Source: Methanogenium marinum (GTDB lineage Archaea; Halobacteriota; Methanomicrobia; Methanomicrobiales; Methanomicrobiaceae). From it: a DNA stretch of 64,000 nt. The notes below the pieces were generated by a model. That model saw nothing but the letters and a program-made list of their open reading frames with translations. It searched no databases and had not been told where the DNA came from. Both the position numbers and the translations under genes were made by a program. The stretch covers positions 1,807,276-1,871,275 of the forward strand of contig NZ_JAKELO010000002.1 of NCBI RefSeq assembly GCF_028912405.1, written 5' to 3'. Shown one piece after another: positions 26,688 through 36,435 of this stretch; position 1 is the stretch's first letter, and the number at the start of each line of letters is the position of its first letter.

Positions 26688-28496
26688 CTATACGATGAAA
26701 AATATATAAATCAATCCTGTCGCAATGAACAGAAAGAGGATGGTCATTCCCCCTCCTGCCCGCAGGTAATCGCCATTGTGGTATCCTCCGGGGGTCATCA
26801 GGAATGCATTGACCTGATGCGTGGGAAGGATGAACGAATTTGAGGCGCAGAGTGCGACAAGGAGGGCAAGCCCGCGAGGGTCAAGGCCTGTTGAAGTGCC
26901 GATGATTATCACGAGTGGCACCAGAACAATGGTTGCGCCCACATTTGACATGAAGAGACTAAAGAAGGTAGCAAGCACCGCAATGCCGAGGAGGATGAGG
27001 AGTGGATGTGCCATTGAAAGCATACCCATCATGCCATCAGCGAGATAAGCTGCTGTTCCGGTCTGTTCCATGGCAATGCCCAGCGGAATAAGTCCTGCAA
27101 GGAGAAAGATCGTCCGCCAGTCGATGGCCTGGTATGCTTCATTGATGGTCAGTACCCTGCCAAGGATCATTACTATTGCGCCGCTGAGAAGTCCGAGTGC
27201 TATTGGGACACCAGTGAAGGTGAGGGCAATGCCGCCCACAAGGCAGAGGAGGGCAAAAGGACCCTTTGATGCTGTCACTCCTTTCTCTTCGGGAACCGTG
27301 CTCAGAACAAACTCCGGTCCCTGCCCGATACGGGTGATCTTCTCCCACGGACCGAAGACTACAAATGTGTCTCCCGGATTCATGGGAATGTCGGATATGT
27401 CACGCCGGTGTTCTCCTTCCTTTGTCAGGGAAAGGATGACCTCGAGTCCGTGCTGTTTTCTGAATGCTACTTCACGGACTGTTTTTCCTGTGTAGGGCGA
27501 GTGGGGCCGGACAATTATTTCGGCAAATCCTGCATGTTCTTCTCCGATTTCTTCGGTGTGGCGCTCAGGATTTCCCACCGGGACAAGGCTATAGTCTGCC
27601 GCAAACTGTTCCGCATCCTCCTTCGTTCCGAGGATGGAGAGTACCTGCCCCTCAGCAAAGACCGAATATCGCCACGGTGCATAAAGAATATCCCTTCCGG
27701 TCTTTACCGCCAGAAGATGCAGCGAGTATCGGGATTTGAGGGAGTTATCTTCCCTGGTTGTGCCGACGAGGGGGCTGTTTTTGGGAATAATATAATGGTG
27801 CATGTTCCCGGGCAGTTGCCAGGTCTCGATTATTTCCTGCTGGACCGGAATGGTTTTTGTTTTCCCATCGTCGGACGGGAGGACATACCTGCCTAACAGG
27901 AGAAAATACATAATACTGGCCACAAGGAGAACAAGCCCTATCGGGGTGACGGCAAAGATGCCGAACGGCTCAAGGTTCCCCTGTATCATGAGATCATTGA
28001 GGAGAATAAGAGGAGATGACCCCACCATCGTAATGGTCCCGCCGATGATTGCCATGAATCCCATCGGCATTATAAGGCGGGAACGGGGGATATTGGTTTT
28101 TTTGGAAATGCGCAGGATAGCAGGAAGAAAGAGTGTTGCTGACCCGATATTCTGCATGAATCCTGACAAAATTCCGACTACTGAATAGACGATGGTCATC
28201 AGTTTTGTCTCGTTTGCACCTGCAATCATGACGATTTTTCGTGAAAGCTGGATCATCATGCCAGTGCGGTCCACCCCATACCCGAGGATCATCACCGCCA
28301 TAACCGAGATAACAGCGTTACTTGCAAACCCGGAGAAGGTCTGGGCAGGAGAGACGAGACCCAGCCATCCCAGCGTGAGCATGATGATGATGGCGATGAT
28401 ATCGACCCTGAGTTTATCTGTCACAAACAGGATGACGGTCGCTGCAAGGACAAGGAGGACAAGGATTATCTCAGGAGTCACACCGGTTACCACCAT
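26688..28496 (-). CDS. SLC13/DASS-type transporter with two RCK_C domains
   Basis: A 602-residue transporter of the divalent anion:Na+ symporter class. About five N-terminal helices (including NIGSATLFLPAILRISKK) are followed by two cytoplasmic TrkA_C domains (about residues 225-305 and 320-395). A second set of helices follows, with VGGIALTFTGVPIALGLL and the late SNVGATIVLVPLVIIIG (the SNT-like substrate motif). Sulfate or thiosulfate is the likely substrate because the gene heads an operon of sulfur genes and the next start is only 30 bases on. Confidence 0.87.
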   Translation of the reverse strand: MVVTGVTPEIILVLLVLAATVILFVTDKLRVDIIAIIIMLTLGWLGLVSPAQTFSGFASNAVISVMAVMILGYGVDRTGMMIQLSRKIVMIAGANETKLMTIVYSVVGILSGFMQNIGSATLFLPAILRISKKTNIPRSRLIMPMGFMAIIGGTITMVGSSPLILLNDLMIQGNLEPFGIFAVTPIGLVLLVASIMYFLLLGRYVLPSDDGKTKTIPVQQEIIETWQLPGNMHHYIIPKNSPLVGTTREDNSLKSRYSLHLLAVKTGRDILYAPWRYSVFAEGQVLSILGTKEDAEQFAADYSLVPVGNPERHTEEIGEEHAGFAEIIVRPHSPYTGKTVREVAFRKQHGLEVILSLTKEGEHRRDISDIPMNPGDTFVVFGPWEKITRIGQGPEFVLSTVPEEKGVTASKGPFALLCLVGGIALTFTGVPIALGLLSGAIVMILGRVLTINEAYQAIDWRTIFLLAGLIPLGIAMEQTGTAAYLADGMMGMLSMAHPLLILLGIAVLATFFSLFMSNVGATIVLVPLVIIIGTSTGLDPRGLALLVALCASNSFILPTHQVNAFLMTPGGYHNGDYLRAGGGMTILFLFIATGLIYIFFIV

Positions 28497-28734
28497 ACCA
28501 TGTCAATATCTCCAGATAGGTGTATGGTGTAATAAAGAGAGTGGGTGATTTTTCCGGGAGTGTGCCAATGGAGATGGATTTTGCAGTGATTGATTTTGCA
28601 CTGGTATCGATGAAGGAATTGGCCTGTTCGTGATGGTGTGTCTCTTTTCCACAGCGGATCTATTTTTTTAGCCTCGAATGTTGCATAGCGGACAAATAAA
28701 AGTTCTGACTCTGAAAAAAAGAGAGATTTGTTTG

Positions 28735-29661
28735 TCAGGCTTCCGGCGGGATCATTACCGCATCGATGACATGAATGACGCCGTTGCTGCATTTTACATC
28801 CGTGATGATGACATTGGCACCATCCACCATCACTCCGTCAGAAGTATCAATGGCGAGAGGGCTGCCCTGCAGAGTGTCTATTTCGCTCATAGTCGTGATA
28901 TCCGCAGCCATGTATCTCCCGTCCGCGACATGATAGAGCAGGATGTCTGTCAGCTGCCCTGAGGGGTCCTCAAGAAGTGCTTCAACCGTCCCCTCAGGCA
29001 ATGCTGCAAAAGCGTCGTCTGTGGGAGCAAATACAGTAAAGTCCATCGTTTCATCGCTCAAAGTTGTATCAAGTCCGGCTGCCTGGAGAGCTGCAACAAG
29101 GGTGGTGAACCGTCCGTCAGCAACCGCCGTCTCGACAATGTTGTCTTTTGGCAGCATCACTGCATCGATGACGTGAATGACACCGTTGCTGCAGACAATG
29201 TCTGTGGTAATAATGTTTGCTTCCTCAACCATGACGCCGCCTGTTGTGTCAAACTGTATCCGTTTGCCATTGAGTGTCATTGCATCCGGTTGTGATGTCA
29301 CATCTGCTGCCATAAGGTTTCCTGAAACAACATGATACAGGAGAATATCTTTCAGATCTCCTTCCGGGTCCTCAAGGAGGGCTGCGATTGTTCCTTCGGG
29401 AAGTGCCGCCATGGCATCATCCGTTGGCGCAAATACGGTGAATGGGCCCTCCCCCGAGAGCGTCTCCGTCAGTCCTGCGGCTTGGATCCCTGCAAGAAGG
29501 GTCGTAAATGACCCTGCATCCTGTGCAGTTTCCACTATGTTTTTCATTGCTGGTGTCTGTGTTGGGGTAGGCGTTGCCTCGGGGGTTTCTGAAGTAGTAC
29601 ACCCCGCGACAAGTACTGCTGCCACCACAAGAATAAAGCCCAGCATTTTCAGTGATTTCAT
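28735..29661 (-). CDS. Lipoprotein with two fasciclin (FAS1) domains
   Basis: A 308-residue extracellular protein. The signal helix ends with the lipobox VLVAGC, followed by a Thr/Pro linker. Two FAS1 domains follow (about residues 38-170 and 172-308). Each has the H1 motif GPFTVFAPTDDAMAALPEGT or its near copy DFTVFAPTDDAFAALPEGT, an LLYHV strand, and a closing CSNGVIHVIDAVM-type H2 motif. The two domains are clearly a tandem duplication. FAS1 domains act in adhesion. The ATG follows GGAGGGTGTATTG. Confidence 0.92.
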   Translation of the reverse strand: MKSLKMLGFILVVAAVLVAGCTTSETPEATPTPTQTPAMKNIVETAQDAGSFTTLLAGIQAAGLTETLSGEGPFTVFAPTDDAMAALPEGTIAALLEDPEGDLKDILLYHVVSGNLMAADVTSQPDAMTLNGKRIQFDTTGGVMVEEANIITTDIVCSNGVIHVIDAVMLPKDNIVETAVADGRFTTLVAALQAAGLDTTLSDETMDFTVFAPTDDAFAALPEGTVEALLEDPSGQLTDILLYHVADGRYMAADITTMSEIDTLQGSPLAIDTSDGVMVDGANVIITDVKCSNGVIHVIDAVMIPPEA

Positions 29662-30187
29662 TCAATACACCCTCCATCATCAGATGGATGTCGGTTAATT
29701 GATGTTAATTTACTTAATTGTTATCAGGGAAAGGCCGATGGGGGGGTACGTAGAGTTATGGCACACACAGGGGAATCATTCGTGAATCTGATTGATATTC
29801 TGGTTGTATTCAGGATTTTGCGTTAAAATCCACGTTTATCCATGTATAGACTTCCTTTGTTTGTTTTTCATTTTGGTCCAATTTGTCGTTTTTTTGAACG
29901 ATAGTGATTATTTCCTCTCCTTTTTGATATTAATCCTCACATTTGGGAATTTATGAAGGGTATAGGTGATTTAGTTCTCCTCAGAATAGTGTGAGCTGGA
30001 TGAAATGATTACAAAATAGTGGAAGACGGAGAATGCAGATTTCTCTGGCCAGCACGAGTTTCATCGTGAGATGGCTAATATCAGGTTTGGGATGGTAACT
30101 GAGGCTGATGATGATCTTTTCCGGATTATTTCAAAATCCTTCTGGTTTTCCCGGTTCGTCTGACAGACTCATCCTTATGTATTTCCA
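29662..30187. other. Intergenic region between trkH and the FAS1 gene
   Basis: About 525 bases, AT-rich near 29690-29960. The segment at 29695-29725 (TTAATTTACTTAATTG on the plus strand) probably contains the promoter of the FAS1 gene. No gene, RNA or repeat is recognised in the rest. Confidence 0.35.
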
Positions 30188-31615
30188 TTATCTCTTCACC
30201 CATGTTCTCGGGAACAACAGAATAAATAATGGAATTATTTCAATCCGTCCGAGGAGCATGTCGATGATTAACACCCCTTTCAGGAGGGCTGGCATTGCAG
30301 CACTGGTGATGCCACAGGAGAGGCCGACTGTTCCAAGGGCACTTGATACTTCGAAGATGGAATTGTCAAGGCTGAACCCATGGAGCATAAAGATAAAACT
30401 GGAGACAATAAGGACGAGTGAATACAGAAAGACAAAAGTGAGTATATTGTAGACCATCTCTGTCTCAATCACTTCGTCTTTAACTTTGAGGGGGGTAAGT
30501 GCTTCACGTGGCAAAAAATAGCGGATGAAAACAAGATGCACTACTTTCAGGAGAATTATGAGTCTGAGAATCTTGATGCCTCCTGCCGTTGACCCCACAG
30601 AACCGCCCACCCACATGAGGGCGGTGAGTACTGCCTTTGACCCGTCAGGAAGGGTGCCGATGTCAACCGTGGAAAATCCTGCTGTACTCAGTGCGGAGAA
30701 TGCCTGAAAGACAGAGATAGATAATCCTTCTGTGGGAGTCGTTTTCCCAGCCAGTGTGAAGAATAACAGAAGAATTCCGATGACGGCGAATACAAGGAAA
30801 TACCTGAACTGAATGTCTGAAAAGATGGCTAATTTATTCTCAATCAGCCGGGGATAAAGGCTGAAATTAAAGGCTCCCATCAGGCAACTGAGGGTTATAA
30901 GAAATGGTATCGTGAGTCCGGAAAACCCGGCGGCAGATTCCGGTTGTGTTGAAAATCCGCCGGTGGACACTGCGGAGAGTGCGTGGCAGACTGCATCAAA
31001 AAGTGGCATGCCCCCTGCAAAGAGGATGATAAACGAAATGGCAGTTAAGAGGCAGTATATCTGCACCAGCACTTTTGCAGTTGCGGTAACGCCGGGACGC
31101 AGGGGTGTCTCAGGGCTGTTGATTGCATACAGGCGGTGTGCACTTGTCCCCGGCGGGATGAAAACCATCAGGATGATGATGATAATTCCAATGCCGCCCA
31201 CCCACTGGAGCCATGAACGGGCAAAGAGAAATGCGGGACCCACGGTTGCAGGGGCAACAGAGAGGCCGGTTGTCGTCACCCCGGAGACTGCTTCAAAAAA
31301 GGCATCCAGAAAGGGCATACCTGTTGAGAGGGTGAAAGGAATGGCGCTCAGAAATGCTGCAAAGGGAAAGATTATCGCTGCAATGATGAGGGCTTCCTTC
31401 CATTCCAGTTCACCGTCCGGGAGCAGGCGGTGGAAGAGATATCCCAGGAAAATGATAGAGGTCCCGATTACTGTATACGTACCTGCAATTGAATACTCTC
31501 CGAAATACAGGGCAACAATGAGTGGCACCAAAAGCATGGCACCCGCTCCCATCACTAATACCGAGAGATATTTCAGAACGACAAGCGGTTTTACCGGTGA
31601 GACCAGTTCGTACAT
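30188..31615 (-). CDS. trkH: TrkH-family potassium transporter
   Basis: A 475-residue pore protein with the four M1-P-M2 repeats of the SKT superfamily. Selectivity-filter segments are SGVTTTGLSV, SAVSTGGFST, SALSTAGFST and SSALGTVGLS, each keeping the central Gly. Late segments SVGSTAGGIKILRL and GRIEIIPLFILLFP are typical of TrkH. It would import K+ with the separately encoded TrkA (22878-23549). Confidence 0.93.
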   Translation of the reverse strand: MYELVSPVKPLVVLKYLSVLVMGAGAMLLVPLIVALYFGEYSIAGTYTVIGTSIIFLGYLFHRLLPDGELEWKEALIIAAIIFPFAAFLSAIPFTLSTGMPFLDAFFEAVSGVTTTGLSVAPATVGPAFLFARSWLQWVGGIGIIIIILMVFIPPGTSAHRLYAINSPETPLRPGVTATAKVLVQIYCLLTAISFIILFAGGMPLFDAVCHALSAVSTGGFSTQPESAAGFSGLTIPFLITLSCLMGAFNFSLYPRLIENKLAIFSDIQFRYFLVFAVIGILLLFFTLAGKTTPTEGLSISVFQAFSALSTAGFSTVDIGTLPDGSKAVLTALMWVGGSVGSTAGGIKILRLIILLKVVHLVFIRYFLPREALTPLKVKDEVIETEMVYNILTFVFLYSLVLIVSSFIFMLHGFSLDNSIFEVSSALGTVGLSCGITSAAMPALLKGVLIIDMLLGRIEIIPLFILLFPRTWVKR

Positions 31616-31698
31616 GCAGACACCACTTCATTGGGGAGAGGGTTCTTAATGTTTCACCTGAATCTGGATTTCCTTCCCCGGGAAAAAAAGAGATATTT

Positions 31699-32523
31699 TC
31701 AGAGCCACTTGATACTCAGTGGATTTCTTTTGGGTGCCGTCATGGTGCTCCGCTGTTTTGGGTATCCGAAGGTGAGGGCATATGAGGGCATGTATCCCTC
31801 CGGAATTCCCATTTCTTCCCGTAAAGGTGCGAACTCTTCCATTGCGATCTTTAAAAATCCATTCCAGCAGGATGCGATTCCATATCCCTTCGCAACCAGT
31901 TCAAAGTAGGAAAGTGCAATGATTGGGTCTGCCTTTGCCCAGGTGCTCCCTTCCGGTATTGTGGCGATAAGGAGGTGGGGTGCACTATGACAGACTGCAT
32001 CCTCGCCCAGTCCCCATCGTCGGATGATACCGTTGTACTGGAGGGAATAGGGGTGGTTTGGTCTTTTCTCAACCTCTGTCTTCATCCACTCTACGGTGTG
32101 AGCTGCAATCATCTGCACCTTCTCCGGGTCATGGACAACAATCCATTTTACCTTCTGGCTGTTTGCTGCAGTCGGGCTGTAGCGGATAACATCCAGCATC
32201 TGTTCAATCAGTTCTCTTTTTAGAGGTTTTTTCCGGTAGTGGCGGATTGATCTGCGGGTCTGAACAAATCTTGCGAGCTGGTCTGGTTTAATATCAGAAG
32301 CACGTTCGTTCATGGATAGCGGGTATTCACCTTCAAAATTTGTTTCCAGGGCATTAAACAGGCAAAATATCTCGCAGTGTCCGCATTTTATACACTTGTC
32401 TTCGAGGTCTTTTGCAATCATCGGCAGTTTACTCTCTTTCATTGAGATGATTGACACCGGGCAGACCCTGACGCACACACCGCATTTTGTGCAGGTTTCC
32501 GGGTTGACAGTGATGTTACTCAT
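31699..32523 (-). CDS. Ferredoxin-nitroreductase fusion protein
   Basis: A 274-residue protein. The N-terminus carries two [4Fe-4S] motifs (CTKCGVCVRVCPVSI and CIKCGHCEIFCL, about residues 10-55). The rest is a nitroreductase FMN domain: RRSIRHYRKKPLKRELIEQM and PTAANSQKVKWIVVHD, then GIASCWNGF. The fusion lets ferredoxin-level electrons reach FMN directly and is common in anaerobes. The physiological substrate is unknown. A perfect inverted repeat lies 48-67 bases upstream of the start. Confidence 0.92.
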   Translation of the reverse strand: MSNITVNPETCTKCGVCVRVCPVSIISMKESKLPMIAKDLEDKCIKCGHCEIFCLFNALETNFEGEYPLSMNERASDIKPDQLARFVQTRRSIRHYRKKPLKRELIEQMLDVIRYSPTAANSQKVKWIVVHDPEKVQMIAAHTVEWMKTEVEKRPNHPYSLQYNGIIRRWGLGEDAVCHSAPHLLIATIPEGSTWAKADPIIALSYFELVAKGYGIASCWNGFLKIAMEEFAPLREEMGIPEGYMPSYALTFGYPKQRSTMTAPKRNPLSIKWL

Positions 32524-32570
32524 GCTGAATTAAATTGGCAGGATTCCATTTAATGGTTATCTTTGATGTT

Positions 32571-32590
32571 AAAATTAATCCATTAATTTT
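32571..32590. promoter_or_regulatory. Perfect inverted repeat upstream of the ferredoxin-nitroreductase gene
   Basis: AAAATTAAT, two bases, then ATTAATTTT. The arms are exact and total 20 bases. The element lies 48-67 bases before the start at 32523 on the minus strand, at the position of an operator or promoter. AT-rich palindromes can arise by chance, so the call is tentative. Confidence 0.4.
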
Positions 32591-32680
32591 TGGAAAAATT
32601 ATAGTGTTTTGTATTTATCTGAATGCAGAATGGTTCGTTTTTTTGTGGAGAAATTCTTCTGAACATACAAAAAAGGAGTG

Positions 32681-34609
32681 TCATGTCGGGAGTTTTAGCA
32701 ATGGGATGTCAGGAGCATTTTTTTGTGTCTCACGTCTCCAGTTGCCTTCCAGTATAAATATTTCAAAACAGCACCCTTTCCCGGGAATCCCGGTTTCCCG
32801 AATGGTAATGCCGGTTATTTTAAGGATTTCTGAGACAAGAAATAGTCCCAGTCCGGTATTTGATCCGACATCTTTGCTAAATATTTTCTCTTTCATATCT
32901 GTGGGAACACCGATGCCGTTATCTTTTACCGTAATAATCCCAATGGATTCTTCATTCCGGAATGAAACATGGATTTGGGTTACTGACTTCCCATGATGGA
33001 TGGCATTGTCACAGAGGTTATAGAAGACCCTTTCAAGCATAAGGTCTGCATAAACAAAGATGCCTTCGACATCGATGTCGGTAATGATATTCTGCGCCGA
33101 TGATTGCATAAATGCCCCATCAGCAACCTTTCCAAGATTCTGCCATCCGGGCTTGCTCTGTCCCATATCCTGGTAATCGCGGGTAAACTGAATCTGTTCC
33201 TCGATCTTATTGGTGACATCAATTATTCTATCAACATAGGTTGATGGTTGCTCTTCTGTGATGTCTTCTTTCAGGAATCCCTCCAGCATCATAAGAACCG
33301 TTAACTGGTTGAGGATATCATGACGGGTGATGGAAGAGAGCAGATTGAGTTTGTTGTTTGCCTCTAAAATGGCATTTTCGGTACGTTTTAATTCTGTGAT
33401 GTCTCTGCCCACTGACTGGTATTCTGTTAGTTTGCCACGATCATCGAAAATTCCACGGTCACTCCATTGCTGCCACCTGGTGCTGCCATCAGGTATTATA
33501 ATCCGGTTTTCGATGGTTGCAACCGGATGTTCCGGTGTAAGAGATAATAATGTCTCTTTTATGCGTTTGTTATCTTCTTTCGGAATATTTGGCTTAAATT
33601 TAGCTTTCAAGAGTTCCTGCCGTGTTTTTCCAAAATAGCGGCAGTAGGCATCATTGGCGAATATATGTGTTCCATCCGGCAGAAACCGGCAGACAAATTC
33701 TGTCTGGTCTTCTACGACTGTCCGGTAGAGGGTTTCACTGGTCCGGATGGTATCCTCCATCTGTTTGCGGAGGGTGATATCGGTTGCGTGCACCGTTACA
33801 CTCTTCACATTACCGTCGGCATCAAATACCGGGTCAATAGAGTAATCCCATATTCCTTCCCATGATTCCTCTTTTTTGAAGGGTTTGCCAGTGGAAAAAA
33901 CCTGTTGGAGCCAGACATTTCGTTTTTTTCCAATGTGTTCGGGGAAGAGATTCCAAACATCTGTTCCAATTATCTCTTCCCGTGTCTTCCCGAAGCGTGC
34001 CGGATACCCATCATTTGCATCCAGCACGATGGCATCCCTGTCAAGGAGTACAATTGTTGAGACAGATGAATCAAGGAGTGAGCGTGCACGCTGAACACTT
34101 TCTTCCAGCTCGTTTCTGCTTTTGATCAGTTCATCCCTGTTTTTTGAGAGTTTCTGGTTTGCTGCTTCTATTTCCAGTTTTTTTTGTTTGATTTCATCTT
34201 TCACACTTTTATTTTCAGCTGCCTTCCGGATGGTATTGAGTAGTTCAGCAAATTGTGCTTTTGGATGGCCACCCTTCTGAAGATAATAGTCTGCTCCGGC
34301 ATTGAGTGCGTCAATGACGATATCTTCTCTGCCTTTTCCGGTGAAGATAATAAAAGGTGTGTCGTCTCCTGTTGAACGGAGGAGGGAGAGAAATTCAATG
34401 CCATTCATTTTAGGCATTTCATAGTCAGAGATGATGGCGTCATACCGGAATTCCTGAATTTTGAGAAAACCTTCCTCTGCGGAACCTGCTGTGTCAACGA
34501 TACAGCTCCCTTCCCGTTGAAAATAGTGTTGTGTGACGTTTAACAGTAATTCTTCGTCATCCACATACAGAATACGGTGAAGGTTCGAGTCATGTGCAGT
34601 TTCCGGCAT
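32681..34609 (-). CDS. Hybrid sensor protein: receiver, two PAS, histidine kinase
   Basis: A 642-residue signalling protein. Residues 10-130 are a receiver domain (RILYVDDEELLL, phospho-acceptor in AIISDYEMP, Lys in YYLQKGG). A coiled segment (about 130-185) follows, then two PAS domains (about 185-295 and 300-415, with VHATDITLRKQ and VGRDITELKR ends). A kinase module follows: H-box LSSITRHDILNQLTVLM, N-box VFYNLCDNAIHHGK and G1 VKDNGIGVP, then GLGLFLVSEI. No membrane helix is predicted, so it senses a cytoplasmic signal. A receiver at the N-terminus is frequent in methanogen kinases. No output partner adjoins it. Confidence 0.92.
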   Translation of the reverse strand: MPETAHDSNLHRILYVDDEELLLNVTQHYFQREGSCIVDTAGSAEEGFLKIQEFRYDAIISDYEMPKMNGIEFLSLLRSTGDDTPFIIFTGKGREDIVIDALNAGADYYLQKGGHPKAQFAELLNTIRKAAENKSVKDEIKQKKLEIEAANQKLSKNRDELIKSRNELEESVQRARSLLDSSVSTIVLLDRDAIVLDANDGYPARFGKTREEIIGTDVWNLFPEHIGKKRNVWLQQVFSTGKPFKKEESWEGIWDYSIDPVFDADGNVKSVTVHATDITLRKQMEDTIRTSETLYRTVVEDQTEFVCRFLPDGTHIFANDAYCRYFGKTRQELLKAKFKPNIPKEDNKRIKETLLSLTPEHPVATIENRIIIPDGSTRWQQWSDRGIFDDRGKLTEYQSVGRDITELKRTENAILEANNKLNLLSSITRHDILNQLTVLMMLEGFLKEDITEEQPSTYVDRIIDVTNKIEEQIQFTRDYQDMGQSKPGWQNLGKVADGAFMQSSAQNIITDIDVEGIFVYADLMLERVFYNLCDNAIHHGKSVTQIHVSFRNEESIGIITVKDNGIGVPTDMKEKIFSKDVGSNTGLGLFLVSEILKITGITIRETGIPGKGCCFEIFILEGNWRRETQKNAPDIPLLKLPT

Positions 34610-35227
34610 GGGTGTCTATATATGTCTATTTTATTGGTAATATGATAAACTTTTGGTAATGTTTAGTAGCATTTATATAATTTATGGGGCTAATGGGCCT
34701 AAATATCCTTATTATCTGATTTGATTGCATAATAAATGACTAATTGCAGATTTTGAGAATATTTTTTGGTGGATGGTATGAGATAGTCCCGTGTATATTT
34801 CCCTGTTTTTTTGTGTATATGGGTTCTGTTGTATCGGGATTTTAGTATGGATCGGACTGTCTGGTGCGGTTCCTGTATCTCATTTCAAAATCAGTATCGC
34901 GGATATTCTGGTTCCTGAGGTAGGTCCACTCTGTTCCATTCGTCCATTCTCTCTGAAAAAGATCCGTTCCTTTTTCAGGGTGCCTGTTCATCTCCATCGT
35001 TCTTCAACATTTTATTGACCTGTTTTTCAATTCCCTGATTATTTTCTCTATTCCTGATGGATAATTGCGTCCTCTCCCATTTGAATAAGGGGTTTATCAA
35101 TCGATATTACTCTCCGGAGGCTCTTCTTTCTTACATTGATACCTGAATGTCAATTTAACCGATGACCTTCCTGTTCATGGCTTTTTAGCCATAACCTGAT
35201 ATATCAGACTGACTCATGGACTGACTG
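34610..35227. other. Divergent promoter region between sensor kinase and antiporter
   Basis: About 620 bases, strongly AT-rich at 34620-34800. A TATA-like AATTATATAAATG (minus strand, about 34670-34682) may serve the kinase. A 75-codon plus-strand frame (34791-35018) has no start signal and no family and is left out. The 3' end holds the hairpin and palindrome listed separately upstream of the antiporter. Confidence 0.35.
35177..35207 (+). promoter_or_regulatory. Hairpin and palindrome before the antiporter gene
   Basis: ATGGCT-TTTT-AGCCAT at 35177-35192 forms a six-pair hairpin. Directly after it the 12-base perfect palindrome CTGATATATCAG lies at 35196-35207, 20 bases before the ATG at 35228. 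The palindrome overlaps a TATA-like sequence, so it could be an operator. Confidence 0.4.
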
Positions 35228-36421
35228 ATGAGTGCCGGGATATTGCCAACTGTAGAACTTCAGATGACTCTCCTCTTGTTCTTTGCCCTTGCAGGCTATC
35301 TTCTTGCTTCAAGAATTAACCAGTCTGCCGTTGTGGGTGAGATATTACTTGGTCTTATCGTTGGCCCTTCTGTTCTCGGATTGATTACCTACACGGAATT
35401 TGTCCAGGCTATTGCCGGACTTGGTGCTGTAATCCTTATGTTCGTGATAGGGTTTGAGTTTAAGATAAAGGACCTGACGAATGTAAATTACGGAATATTA
35501 GGTATTATCGGGATAATTGTTCCCTGGATCGGGGGTTATTTTGTCTCTCTTGCCTTTGGGTTCAACCATGAAAGTGCCCTATTTATCGGGACGGCACTTA
35601 CTGCGACATCCATTGCAATAACAGCCAACGTTTTAAAGGAAATGTGTCTTCTGGACACCGAATTTGCAAAGGCGATAATTGGCACAGCGGTTATTGATGA
35701 TATCCTCAGTCTTCTTGCACTCTCGATAACGGCTGATATTGCATCCGGGAGCTTTTCAATAGAGAGTCTTGCTTTCATTATCATAAAACAGGTCGGATTC
35801 CTGATTATTATCGCCGTGATTGGCCTCTTCGTCATTTCAAAGATGATTGTCAGGATGGACAGGAGCCCGATTGCAAAAAAATACCCCGAGTTTGTATTCA
35901 TATTTGCGGTGATGATTGCATTCCTATTTGCAGCACTGTCTGAATTTATCGGGATTTCGGCGATTATTGGTGCATTTATTGCCGGGGTTTCCTTTAACGG
36001 CATCAACCTGATACATAGCAGGGACATCGCAGAGGGTGCGGAGTATCTCTATATCATATTTGCATCAATATTCTTCGTATCACTGGGGATACTTGTCGAT
36101 TTAACAGCCCTGACAGGTCCGGTGCTTCTCTTTATCGCCGTAATCACAGTTCTTGCGATAATCACAAAGGTGATCGGCTGCGGCATTCCGGCACGAATCC
36201 TTGGCTATTCCAAAAGAGACTCTCTTGCAATAGGATTCGGTATGTCGCCGAGGGGTGAGGTGGCAATGATCGTCGCTCTTCTCGGCCTTAATCTATCTCT
36301 TATCGGTCAGGATATCTATACTTCGATAGTTGTGATGAGCATTCTGACAACGGTTATAACCCCGATTGTCTTCAGAAACTGGCTCTTCAAGAAAGAGGTT
36401 GCTGAGTGCAGGCTGGAGTAA
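35228..36421 (+). CDS. CPA2-type cation:proton antiporter
   Basis: A 397-residue membrane protein with about 12 helices. Typical segments are GEILLGLIVGPSVLGL, GLGAVILMFVIGFEFKIKDL and the ion-binding region AIIGTAVIDDILSLLALS with the conserved double Asp. The late GMSPRGEVAMIVALLGL is also characteristic of Kef/NapA-like antiporters. It exchanges Na+ or K+ for H+. There is no C-terminal RCK domain, unlike KefB/C. The 3' end is 14 bases from the end of the convergent hsdM gene. Confidence 0.9.
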   Translation: MSAGILPTVELQMTLLLFFALAGYLLASRINQSAVVGEILLGLIVGPSVLGLITYTEFVQAIAGLGAVILMFVIGFEFKIKDLTNVNYGILGIIGIIVPWIGGYFVSLAFGFNHESALFIGTALTATSIAITANVLKEMCLLDTEFAKAIIGTAVIDDILSLLALSITADIASGSFSIESLAFIIIKQVGFLIIIAVIGLFVISKMIVRMDRSPIAKKYPEFVFIFAVMIAFLFAALSEFIGISAIIGAFIAGVSFNGINLIHSRDIAEGAEYLYIIFASIFFVSLGILVDLTALTGPVLLFIAVITVLAIITKVIGCGIPARILGYSKRDSLAIGFGMSPRGEVAMIVALLGLNLSLIGQDIYTSIVVMSILTTVITPIVFRNWLFKKEVAECRLE

Positions 36422-36435
36422 AATATCGTATTTTT

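Noticed and set aside
29741-30187. Possible tRNA or small RNA in the gap upstream of the FAS1 gene
   Set aside because: No cloverleaf, no T-loop GTTCRA pattern with matching stems, and no conserved hairpin seen.
22878-31615. Single potassium-uptake operon of trkA and trkH
   Set aside because: Both are on the minus strand but more than 6 kb apart, with several unrelated genes and promoters between them.
34791-35018. 75-codon plus-strand frame upstream of the antiporter
   Set aside because: AT-rich region, no ribosome binding site, no family.
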